64,000 bases of DNA from Streptomyces rugosispiralis. Its GTDB lineage: Bacteria; Actinomycetota; Actinomycetes; Streptomycetales; Streptomycetaceae. The notes below the pieces were generated by a model. The model was not told where the DNA came from, made no database searches, and saw only the letters and a program-made list of their open reading frames with translations. The stretch lies in NCBI RefSeq assembly GCF_024505145.1, contig NZ_JANIAA010000014.1, positions 62,001 through 126,000 on the forward strand. Direction: 5' to 3'. The position numbers and the translations under genes are program-made. Positions 25,496-32,482 of the stretch are shown piece by piece. Numbering within the stretch: position 1 is the stretch's first letter; each line of letters opens with the position of its first letter.

Positions 25496-25666
25496 GTGGC
25501 GCTCTTCCTGTTCCTGGTGATCGTGGCCATCGTGCTCGGCCTCATCGGCTGGGTGGTGCACGGGCTGGGCTATCTGCTGATCATCGGTGCGGTGGTGCTG
25601 GTGGTCGACATCGTCTTCGGGCTGGTGCGGCTGGCGCGGAGGCCCCGGCGGCGCCGGATCCGATGA
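25496..25666 (+). CDS. Small membrane protein (56 aa)
   Basis: GTG at 25496 (GGAGAGG eight bases upstream) opens VALFLFLVIVAIVLGLIGWV, a loop, a second hydrophobic helix (GYLLIIGAVVLVVDIVFGLV) and the basic end RLARRPRRRRIR. It is another two-helix stress-type hydrophobic protein. A GTG at 25487 is possible but would leave the Shine-Dalgarno too close. Its stop overlaps the start of the next gene (ATGA at 25663-25666), so the two are translationally coupled. Confidence 0.7.
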   Translation: MALFLFLVIVAIVLGLIGWVVHGLGYLLIIGAVVLVVDIVFGLVRLARRPRRRRIR

Positions 25667-26910
25667 CGGGACGCGCCGGGGCCCGCGTCCCCTTCGGGGC
25701 GCATGCCGTCCCGTACGCCCCCGGCACGCTCCGGCCCACCGGCGATCCGGCGGTGGCCGACCGGCGGGTCCTGGACCACTACGGGCTCTGGAAGGCGTCC
25801 TTCCTGCGGTCGGGAGACGAGGCGGGCGGCCGGGGCCGGTGCGCGGTGTTCACCCCCGACGCGGCGCACCCCTACGTGGCCGAGGCCCAGGGCTACGGAC
25901 TGGTGATCACCGCGCTGATGGCGGGCGCCGACCCCGATGCCCACGCCCTCTTCGACGGCATCCTCCGGCATGTCCTGGCCCACCCCTCCGTGAACCACCC
26001 CGATCTGCACGCCGCCCAGCAGGACGCCGACGGCCGGGACGTCGGCGGACGGGACTCGGCGACCGACGGCGACCTCGACATCGCGTACGGGCTGCTGCTC
26101 GCGGACCGTCAGTGGGGCAGCGGCCCCGGCGGCCCCGGTGGCCGTGGCTCCGGTGGCCATGACGAGCACGACCGCTACGACCACTACGACTACGAGGCGC
26201 TCGCGGTACGGCGGATCGACGCCGTCATGGAGTGCGAGGTGCACCCCACCACCCGGCTGACCAAGCTCGGCGACTGGTCCTCGGGCCGCTTTGACGAGGT
26301 CTCCCGTACGTCGGACTGGATGCCGGACCACTTCCGGGCGTTCCGGGCGGCCACCGGCGATCCGCGGTGGGACCAGGTGCTGGACGCGCAGCTGTCGCTG
26401 GCCGGGGCGCTGCGCGCCCGCCATGCCCCGGCCACCGGGCTGCTCCCCGACTTCGTCGTGGACACCACGTCCGGCGAGCCGGGGCCCGCGCCGGGGCAGG
26501 TCCTGGAGAGCCCGCACGACGGCGACTACCACTGGAACGCCTGCCGCGTCCCCTGGCGGTTCGGCGCCGACGCGGTGACCAGCGGCGACGCACGCACCCG
26601 GGCGGCCGCGCGGGACCTCAGCCGCTGGGCGAGGACGGCGACGGGCGGTGATCCCGGGCGGATCCGGAGCGGATACCGGCTCGACGGCACGGCCTATGGG
26701 GACCCGGGCTCGCCCGCCTTCTTCGCGCCCTTCGCGGTCGCCGCGCTGACGGAGGGCGAGGGCCACGAAGCGGCCGGGGCGGCGCAGCGCTGGCTGGACG
26801 CGCTGTGGGCGCGGATGTGCGCCGCCCCGCCCGATCCGGCCCGCGCCTACGCGGCGGGGGTGGGGCTCCAGTCGATGCTGGTGGTCAGCCACAACTACTG
26901 GGTGCCGTAG
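25663..26910 (+). CDS. Glycoside hydrolase family 8-like enzyme
   Basis: A 415-residue protein. It matches GH8 (endoglucanase/chitosanase/BcsZ-like): the acid Glu lies in VAEAQGYGLVITALMAGA (about residue 74) and the signature ATDGDLDIAYGLLLAD (about 133-148) supplies the catalytic Asp. WKASFLR near the start and YHWNACRVPWR further on are also family features. No signal peptide is visible, so it would be cytoplasmic unless exported another way; this is unusual for a beta-glucan hydrolase. It is coupled by ATGA to the small membrane protein upstream and overlaps the convergent prenyl synthase gene by 26 bp. Confidence 0.85.
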   Translation: MTGRAGARVPFGAHAVPYAPGTLRPTGDPAVADRRVLDHYGLWKASFLRSGDEAGGRGRCAVFTPDAAHPYVAEAQGYGLVITALMAGADPDAHALFDGILRHVLAHPSVNHPDLHAAQQDADGRDVGGRDSATDGDLDIAYGLLLADRQWGSGPGGPGGRGSGGHDEHDRYDHYDYEALAVRRIDAVMECEVHPTTRLTKLGDWSSGRFDEVSRTSDWMPDHFRAFRAATGDPRWDQVLDAQLSLAGALRARHAPATGLLPDFVVDTTSGEPGPAPGQVLESPHDGDYHWNACRVPWRFGADAVTSGDARTRAAARDLSRWARTATGGDPGRIRSGYRLDGTAYGDPGSPAFFAPFAVAALTEGEGHEAAGAAQRWLDALWARMCAAPPDPARAYAAGVGLQSMLVVSHNYWVP

Positions 26911-27832
26911 GCGCGACCGCCGTCTGGCACAGCGACTCCAGGGCGTCCCGCGCCGGGCAGTCGGGCAGCGCGGACAGGGCGGCGCGGGCGGCGTCGACCT
27001 GACGGGCGGTCTCCTCGCGGGCCCGGTCCAGGACCGGATGAGTGCGCAGCCGCGCCACCGCCTCCGTGTGCCCCGCCCGCTCGGCGGGCCCGGTGAGCAG
27101 CTCGTACAGCTCCCGGTCGGCGGCATCCTCGGCCCCCGCCAGCAGCAGGACGGGCAGGGTGGGGCGGCGGGCGGCGGGGGTCGCCACCTCGTCGGCGAGA
27201 TGGCTCGCCACGCCCAGCCGTTCGCCGTACCGCGCGAGGGCGTCCGCGACGCCCGGGTCCGCCCCCGAGGCCAGCGCGCCCAGCCGTCCGGAGACGGCGG
27301 TCAGCGAGCCGGTCCGGCTCGCCAGCACGTCCAGATGGTGCTCGACGGGGTCGCGGCCGGCGCGCGGTCCGGTCGTCTCCAGGATCTGGCCGGTGACCTG
27401 GCGCCGGAACGCCTGGGCCTGGATCCGTACGGCCTCCGGCCCCAGGTCGGCCAGGAGGTGCGAGGCGCGGGCGAAGAGGAAGTCGCCGGTGAGCACCGCC
27501 ACCGTGTTGTCCCAGTTGGCGTCCGGGCGCGGGGCGTCGCGCCGTACGGCCGCCTCGTCCCGGACGCCGTCGTGGTAGTGGGTGGCCAGATGGGTCAGTT
27601 CGACGACCACGGCGGCGGGCACCACGCCCGGTGCGCCGGGGTCGCCGAACCGCGCCGCCAGCAGCACCAGCAGCGGCCGGAGCCGTCGCCCGGCCGTGCG
27701 CGTCAGCTCCCGCGCGGCCTCGGTGATGAACGGCACATCGCTCTTGGTGGCCCGCAACAGGCCCTCTTCCACCGCCGCTTGGCCGGCCCGGAGGCCGTCC
27801 ACCAGCGCGTGGTCCCGCACGGTCGGCTGCAT
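26885..27832 (-). CDS. Polyprenyl synthetase family protein with degenerate active site
   Basis: A 315-residue protein clearly of the long-chain trans-prenyl diphosphate synthase family (GRRLRPLLVLLAAR, LTHLATHYHDG, LTGDFLFARASHLLADLGPE, TGSLTAVSGRLGAL). Both aspartate-rich motifs are damaged: the first reads HDGVRDE where active enzymes have HDDVMDE, and the second reads LADEVATPA where DDxxD is expected, with about 18 residues missing after it compared with active Streptomyces homologues. Magnesium-diphosphate chemistry therefore looks lost or altered; it may be a non-catalytic subunit or a decaying paralogue. Start is ATG at 27832; no good Shine-Dalgarno. Its 3' end overlaps the GH8 gene by 26 bp. 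Confidence 0.82.
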   Translation of the reverse strand: MQPTVRDHALVDGLRAGQAAVEEGLLRATKSDVPFITEAARELTRTAGRRLRPLLVLLAARFGDPGAPGVVPAAVVVELTHLATHYHDGVRDEAAVRRDAPRPDANWDNTVAVLTGDFLFARASHLLADLGPEAVRIQAQAFRRQVTGQILETTGPRAGRDPVEHHLDVLASRTGSLTAVSGRLGALASGADPGVADALARYGERLGVASHLADEVATPAARRPTLPVLLLAGAEDAADRELYELLTGPAERAGHTEAVARLRTHPVLDRAREETARQVDAARAALSALPDCPARDALESLCQTAVAPTAPSSCG

Positions 27833-27932
27833 GGACAGAAATGTCTCATATGTCGTCAGTGGCGGGCCTGAGTGCGTGTCGTCGGTGAGTGGTTTCAGGA
27901 CGGGTCGTCAGCGGGGGGCTCGGGGCGGCGGA

Positions 27933-29987
27933 TCAGGAATCCGGCGCGGCCGGGATCCTGGCCCGGATGCGGCTTCCCTGCCCGGGGCGGCTGTCCACGT
28001 TCAGCGTGCCGCCCACCTCACGGGCCCGCTCCCGCATGGAGAGCAGCCCGAGATGGCCGGGGAAGGAGCCCTTGCAGTCGAAGCCCACGCCGTCGTCGGC
28101 GACCGTCAGGGTCACCGCGCCCGGTTCGTTGAGCAGATGGAGCCGTACGTTCCGGGCCTGCGAATGCTTGGCGACGTTGTGCAGCGACTCCTGGGCGATC
28201 CGGTACAGGGCGTGCTTGGCCTCCGGTGTGGTCTCCGGTTCGGCGTCCAGCTTCGCCTCGGTGGCGATTCCGTACCGGGCCCGGAGCGCCTCGACATGCT
28301 GGGTGAGCGCGGCCACCAGGCCCTCGGTCTCCAGCGATTCGGGCCGCAGCCGGCAGAGCAGGGTCCGGGTCTCGGCGATCGCGGCGTCCGCGAGCCGCCG
28401 GATGTACTCGATGGGCTCGGCGAGTTCGGCCAGCTCGGCGAGGTCCACGACCTCCCCGGCGGTCTGGTGCCCCGCCACCGGCTCGACCCGACCCGGCGCT
28501 TCGGCGTGTCCCGGAGCTTCGGCGTGTCCCGGTACTTCGGCGTGTCCCGGTACTTCCGCGTGACCCGGTGCTTCCGCGTGTCCCGGCGCTTTGGTCCGGC
28601 CTTCCACCGGCTCCGCGCTGTCGATGTCGCGCTCCAGCATCTCGCGGGCGGTACGGGCGCCCAGCGCGATGCCGTAGAGCGCCTGTGAGACCGAGTCGTG
28701 GAGCTCGCGCGAGATGCGATGCCGCTCCTCGTGGACGGCCCTCTCCTGGGTGGCCGCCCGCTGCCGGTCGTTCTCCACCGCGCAGGACGCATGCCCCGCG
28801 ATCACCTCCAGGAGGGTGAGGTCCGCCTCGCCGGGGTCGCGGCCGGGCGGGAAGTGACAGCACATCGCGCCGATCGCGGTGGATTCGCGCAGCAGCGGCC
28901 AGGCGGCCACCGCGCCCCGCGCCGGGCCCTCGCCGTCCGCGCCGGTACGGCCGCCGCCGTGGATGACGGGCGCGGCCCCGCCGATCGCCTCCAGCGCCGG
29001 TTTCCGTGACGGCGGGGTGTGCCCGTGGCCGCCGCCGACCAGGCGCAGATTCGCCGACGGGCCGGGCTCCAGCAGATAGACCGTGCAGCTCGCGGCGCCG
29101 GTACGGGCCACCGCGCCCGCGGCCAGGGAGTCCAGGGTGCGCCGTACGCAGGCACCGGAGGAACGGGGGAACGCCGACGGGCCGGACGAGCCCCAAGGAG
29201 AACCCGAGGGCAGGGCGGTCCGCGAAGCCCCAGCGGCCGCCGAGGCCCCGGCGAACCCGGCGGCCCCGGCGAACCCCGAAGCCTTCGAAGCCTTCGTGGG
29301 CCCCACGGCTCCCGAACCCTCCAACGGCCCCGAAGGATCCGGCAGCCCCGAAGACCCCGAAGACCCCAAGGACGCGCCCCCGGAACCGTTGGTGCCCGGC
29401 CCGGCCGCCGCCGACGCCAGCCGCCGCAGATGCTCCCGGTGCCGGATCTGGGCGACCGCGTGGCCCGCGGCCGCCGCGAAGAGCCCCACGGTGCTCACAT
29501 CGGCGTGGGTGAGCCGGCGCCCGCCGCCGCGGTTCGCCACCTCGATCACCCCCACCGGGTGGCCGCGCACCAGCAGCGGCGCGTCCAGCACCGAGGCCGG
29601 GACCGCGTGCCGGGGGTCCCGGCCGCGCCGCCGCGCCCGCCGTCCGTCGCCGGTGACGGGCCGCCGGTCGTCGCCGGAGACCGCGGGCCGTCCGGCCCGG
29701 ATCGCCTGGCGGGCCGGGGAGGAGCCGCCGGGCGTCAGCGGACCGCTCGGCGCGGTCCACGGGGCACCGTCGGTGGCCCGTATCGTCAGGACGTCGCCCG
29801 GCTCCAGCACCATCACCCGGGCCATATCGGCGCCCAGCAGCTCCCGCACCCGGCGGGCGATCAGCCGGAGCGTGGCGTCGGCGGTCTCGCCCGCCAGGAT
29901 GTGTTGAGTGACCTCGGCGAGCGCGGTGGCGCTCCGCCGTCGCCGGGTCGGGGTCCACCGAGTCGGGGCCCATCGTGTACTGATCAC
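27933..29987 (-). CDS. GAF-domain NarL-type sensor histidine kinase with hexapeptide-repeat insert
   Basis: A 684-residue cytoplasmic kinase without membrane helices. It has two GAF-like domains (about 20-185 and 275-410) separated by a low-complexity Gly/Ser/Ala/Pro linker, then HisKA_3 with phospho-acceptor His in RISRELHDSVSQALYGIALG, and a HATPase_c domain (HNVAKHSQARNV, VADDGVGFD, GHLGLLSMRERA). Between the two dimerisation helices there is an insert of about six copies of PGHAE(A/V). The probable start is the GTG at 29987 overlapping the upstream regulator's stop (GTGA); GTG at 29996 and 29999 are alternatives. It forms a two-component pair with that regulator. Confidence 0.88.
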   Translation of the reverse strand: MISTRWAPTRWTPTRRRRSATALAEVTQHILAGETADATLRLIARRVRELLGADMARVMVLEPGDVLTIRATDGAPWTAPSGPLTPGGSSPARQAIRAGRPAVSGDDRRPVTGDGRRARRRGRDPRHAVPASVLDAPLLVRGHPVGVIEVANRGGGRRLTHADVSTVGLFAAAAGHAVAQIRHREHLRRLASAAAGPGTNGSGGASLGSSGSSGLPDPSGPLEGSGAVGPTKASKASGFAGAAGFAGASAAAGASRTALPSGSPWGSSGPSAFPRSSGACVRRTLDSLAAGAVARTGAASCTVYLLEPGPSANLRLVGGGHGHTPPSRKPALEAIGGAAPVIHGGGRTGADGEGPARGAVAAWPLLRESTAIGAMCCHFPPGRDPGEADLTLLEVIAGHASCAVENDRQRAATQERAVHEERHRISRELHDSVSQALYGIALGARTAREMLERDIDSAEPVEGRTKAPGHAEAPGHAEVPGHAEVPGHAEAPGHAEAPGRVEPVAGHQTAGEVVDLAELAELAEPIEYIRRLADAAIAETRTLLCRLRPESLETEGLVAALTQHVEALRARYGIATEAKLDAEPETTPEAKHALYRIAQESLHNVAKHSQARNVRLHLLNEPGAVTLTVADDGVGFDCKGSFPGHLGLLSMRERAREVGGTLNVDSRPGQGSRIRARIPAAPDS
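28489..28592 (-). repeat. 18-bp coding tandem repeat inside a histidine kinase
   Basis: About six 18-bp units encoding PGHAEA or PGHAEV. Single-base differences between units are mostly silent or A/V changes. Confidence 0.9.
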
Positions 29988-30682
29988 GCCGACCACCACT
30001 GCTCCCTCGTCGTCGACTCCACTGTTTCCGGAGGAGTGAGTTCACCCGCGGGCACCAGGCCGGACTGCACCGCGTAGACCGCCGCCTGGGTCCGGCTGTG
30101 CACTCCGAGCTTGGTCAGGATGTGGCTCACATACGTCTTCACCGTCTGCTGGCCGATCCGCAGATCGTGGGCGATCTCCTTGTTGGCCTTGCCGCGCGCG
30201 AGCATGGTCAGCACCTCGGTCTCCCGCTCGGTGAGCTGCTCCGGGCCGCTGGGCTCCCTGACCTGGCCCATCAGCCGGGAGATCGCGGCGGGGGAGACAT
30301 GGATCTGGCCCGCGGCCGCGGCCTTCACCGCGTTGCGGAGGTCGTCGGCCTCGGCGTTCTTCAACAGGAAGCCGATGGCCCCCGCCCGGACCGCGCCCAT
30401 GACCATGGCGTCGTCGAGGGAGCTGGTCAGCGCCACCACCTCGACCTCGGGGAGGTCCTGGCGGATCTCCGCCGTGGCGGACACGCCGTCCATCACCGGC
30501 ATCAGCAGATCCATCAGGACGACGTCGGGGCACAGCTCCCGGGCCAGCCGCACGGCTTCCCGGCCGTTGGTCGTCTCGCCGACCACCTTGATGTCGTTGT
30601 CGAGGCCAAGGATCATGCGCAGGCCCTGCCGGACCACCGCATGGTCGTCTGCGATCAGCACGCGAAGCGCCACTTGGTTCAC
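29984..30682 (-). CDS. NarL/FixJ-family response regulator
   Basis: A 232-residue receiver plus LuxR-type output. The acidic pocket is IADDHAVVRQGL, the phospho-acceptor Asp is in PDVVLMDLLMPVMDG, and switch residues are in ALTSS and GFLLKNAEADDL. The C-terminal helix-turn-helix reads LTERETEVLTMLARGKANKEI...QTVKTYVSHILTKLGVHSRTQAAVYA. I start at the GTG at 30682, which overlaps the stop of the PAP2 gene (GTGA), and its own stop overlaps the kinase start in the same way, so PAP2, regulator and kinase should be co-transcribed and translationally coupled. GTG at 30673 with AGGTG upstream is an alternative start. Confidence 0.9.
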   Translation of the reverse strand: MNQVALRVLIADDHAVVRQGLRMILGLDNDIKVVGETTNGREAVRLARELCPDVVLMDLLMPVMDGVSATAEIRQDLPEVEVVALTSSLDDAMVMGAVRAGAIGFLLKNAEADDLRNAVKAAAAGQIHVSPAAISRLMGQVREPSGPEQLTERETEVLTMLARGKANKEIAHDLRIGQQTVKTYVSHILTKLGVHSRTQAAVYAVQSGLVPAGELTPPETVESTTREQWWSA

Positions 30683-31380
30683 CTGCCCATGGAGTACCCC
30701 GCCGCACGGGCGGAGACATACGCGGAAACGGTCGCGATCAGCGGTTCGAAGAGCGGGAGGGCCAGCAGGACGAGGACGCCCGCCGCCCATCCGCCCAGGA
30801 CGTCACTCACCCAGTGGGTGCCCAGATAGACGGTGGTCAGACCGATGCCGACGGCCATCACACCGGCGACCAGCGCGCCCGTCCGCCGGTGGCGACCGGC
30901 GAGATAGGCGAGGGTGCCCCAGACGACGACGGCGTTGGCGGTGTGACCGGAGGGGAAGACCATGCCGCCGTGGAAGAGCTCGGCGGACCCGGGGGTCCGG
31001 GCCTCGTACGGGCCCAGCCGCCCGGTGAGGATCTTGACGGCGCCGACACTCGCGTTGAGCAGCAGCAGCGCCACGGCCAGGACCAGCGGCGGACGGAGGC
31101 TCCGGGTCCGGACGCCCCGCCAGACGGCCCAGGCCAGGGCGGCCAGGGCGGTGGGGCCGCGCTGGCCCGCGATGACGAAGGCGTCCAGCACCGGCCGGGC
31201 CCCCGGCCACTGTGCGTACGGCTTGAACAGGGCCACCTGCCAGTCGAACCGGACGAGCTGCGAGCCGGTGAGGACGGCCGTGAGGATCGCCGCGTAACAG
31301 GCGGCGGCCCCCAGGAAGGCGATCGTGCGCCCGCGGCTCAGCGGGCTCAGCGGGCATCGGATCCGTCCAGGGACTCGCAT
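30679..31380 (-). CDS. PAP2-family membrane phosphatase
   Basis: A 233-residue protein with six predicted membrane helices. Phosphatase motif 2 is intact (FPSGHTAN), motif 3 reads YLGTHWVSDVLGG with the catalytic His, and motif 1 is KILTGRLGPYEA, with Gly-Pro in place of the canonical Arg-Pro, as seen in several actinobacterial members. Substrates are typically lipid phosphates or undecaprenyl pyrophosphate. The ATG at 31380 has no Shine-Dalgarno, and the preceding 400 bp hold repeats rather than sequence looking like the start of a gene, so the start is uncertain. Coupled by GTGA to the response regulator. Confidence 0.85.
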   Translation of the reverse strand: MRVPGRIRCPLSPLSRGRTIAFLGAAACYAAILTAVLTGSQLVRFDWQVALFKPYAQWPGARPVLDAFVIAGQRGPTALAALAWAVWRGVRTRSLRPPLVLAVALLLLNASVGAVKILTGRLGPYEARTPGSAELFHGGMVFPSGHTANAVVVWGTLAYLAGRHRRTGALVAGVMAVGIGLTTVYLGTHWVSDVLGGWAAGVLVLLALPLFEPLIATVSAYVSARAAGYSMGR

Positions 31381-31459
31381 GAGGAGGGAACCCGTCTCGG
31401 TAGCTCCGCGATTCCATCCGAAGGGGGACTTTCTGCCCCATTTGGCCCCGGCCGCCCCG

Positions 31460-31560
31460 CCCCAGGTGGTCCCGCCCCCAGGTGGCCCCGCCCCCAGGCG
31501 GCCTCGCCCCCAGGCGGCCTCGCCCCCAGGTGGCCCCGCCCCAGGTGGCCTCGCCCCCAT
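31460..31560 (+). repeat. 16-17 bp imperfect tandem array (GGCCTCGCCCCCAGGC type)
   Basis: Six or so copies of a unit with core GGCC(T/C)CGCCCCCAGG(C/T) run without spacers. Confidence 0.85.
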
Positions 31561-31585
31561 CCGTACGGGCGCATCCAGGTGAACC

Positions 31586-31711
31586 CGTACGGCGAAACGC
31601 CAAACGGCCGCCGTACGGCGAAACGCAAACGCCCCCCGTACGGCGAAACGCAAATGGCCCCCGTACGGCGAAACGCAAATGGCCCCCGTACGGCGAAACG
31701 CAAATGGCCCC
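31586..31711 (+). repeat. 25-bp tandem array (CGTACGGCGAAACGCAAATG type)
   Basis: CGTACGGCGAAACGC starts at 31586, 31612, 31637, 31662 and 31687; the last three copies are identical over the whole 25-bp unit. Confidence 0.93.
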
Positions 31712-31760
31712 CGCACCAGCGGGGGGCCACCGCCGTACCGAAGGCGGACACGGGTCAGAT

Positions 31761-31801
31761 CAGCCCGTCGCTCACTCCTCTCAGCCCGTCGCTCACTCCT
31801 C
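31761..31801 (+). repeat. 21-bp duplication covering a stop codon
   Basis: CAGCCCGTCGCTCACTCCTC occurs at 31761-31780 and 31782-31801. The second copy contains the stop codon (TCA, minus strand) of the response regulator gene. Confidence 0.9.
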
Positions 31802-32482
31802 CGGCCCCTCCGGCTGCGCGGGCTTGAAGCCGAATTCGGCGGCCTTCGCGACCGCCTCCAGCTGCGAGCGCGCCTCCAGCTTCTCCAGGATCCTGCGCAC
31901 ATGGGTGCGCACGGTGGCGTAGCTGATGCTCAGCCGCTCCGCGACGGCCCGGTTGTCCAGGCCCTGGCTCATCAGCGTGAGGATCTCCTGCTCGCGCGGG
32001 GTCAGGCTCTCCAGGCGCTCGGTCTGCTCGGCGGTGGACCGCGCGTCCTCGCGGTGCCGGGCCAGCACCTCCACCAGCGTGCTGGCCGGGATGAGGGTCT
32101 CGCCCTCGGCGGCCGAGCGGATGGCGGACGCGATCTCGTCGCCGCTCGCCGACTTCAGCAGATAGCCGCAGGCACCCGCCTCCACGGCGGCCAGCAGCGC
32201 CGAGTCGCTGGCGTCGGCGCTGAGGATCACGATGGCGACGGACGGGTCATGGGCCCGGATGCCGCCGGCCGCGTCCGCCCCGGTGCCGTCGGGCAGCCGG
32301 AAGTCGACCAGCGCCACATCGGGCTTCAGCTCCTTGGCCATGGGCACGGTCTCGGCGACCGAGTCGGCCCAGCCGACCACCGTCAGATCCGAGTACTCGG
32401 CCAGCAGGGCCCACAGCCCCTCGGCCACCACCCGGTGGTCCTCGACGATCAGCACCTTCGTCAATTCGGGAGGTGCGGTCAC
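31793..32482 (-). CDS. NarL/FixJ-family response regulator
   Basis: A 229-residue two-domain regulator. Receiver: KVLIVEDHRVVAEGLWALL, phospho-acceptor Asp in PDVALVDFRLPDGTG, then ILSADAS and GYLLKSASGDEI. Output: LTPREQEILTLMSQGLDNRAVAERL...TVRTHVRRILEKLEARSQLEAVAKA. The GTG at 32482 overlaps the stop of the upstream hybrid kinase gene (GTGA), so this regulator is its probable partner. The C-terminus ends in the acidic GPEE, and the stop lies within a 21-bp DNA duplication. Confidence 0.9.
   Translation of the reverse strand: MTAPPELTKVLIVEDHRVVAEGLWALLAEYSDLTVVGWADSVAETVPMAKELKPDVALVDFRLPDGTGADAAGGIRAHDPSVAIVILSADASDSALLAAVEAGACGYLLKSASGDEIASAIRSAAEGETLIPASTLVEVLARHREDARSTAEQTERLESLTPREQEILTLMSQGLDNRAVAERLSISYATVRTHVRRILEKLEARSQLEAVAKAAEFGFKPAQPEGPEE

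Larger units (their letters stand above)
31381..31792. other. Gene-free, repeat-filled spacer between PAP2 and the second two-component module
   Basis: About 410 bp that contain a 16-17 bp G/C array, a 25-bp array and a 21-bp duplication, listed separately. I see no gene in it; the long open frames crossing it are made of repeated Arg/Gly/Pro codons. Confidence 0.7.

Noticed and set aside
27832..27932. Additional small gene between the prenyl synthase homologue and the kinase
   Set aside because: No start with ribosome binding site and no conserved peptide in 100 bp.
31460..31711. CRISPR array
   Set aside because: Repeats are contiguous with no unique spacers and no cas genes are nearby; they are simple tandem repeats.
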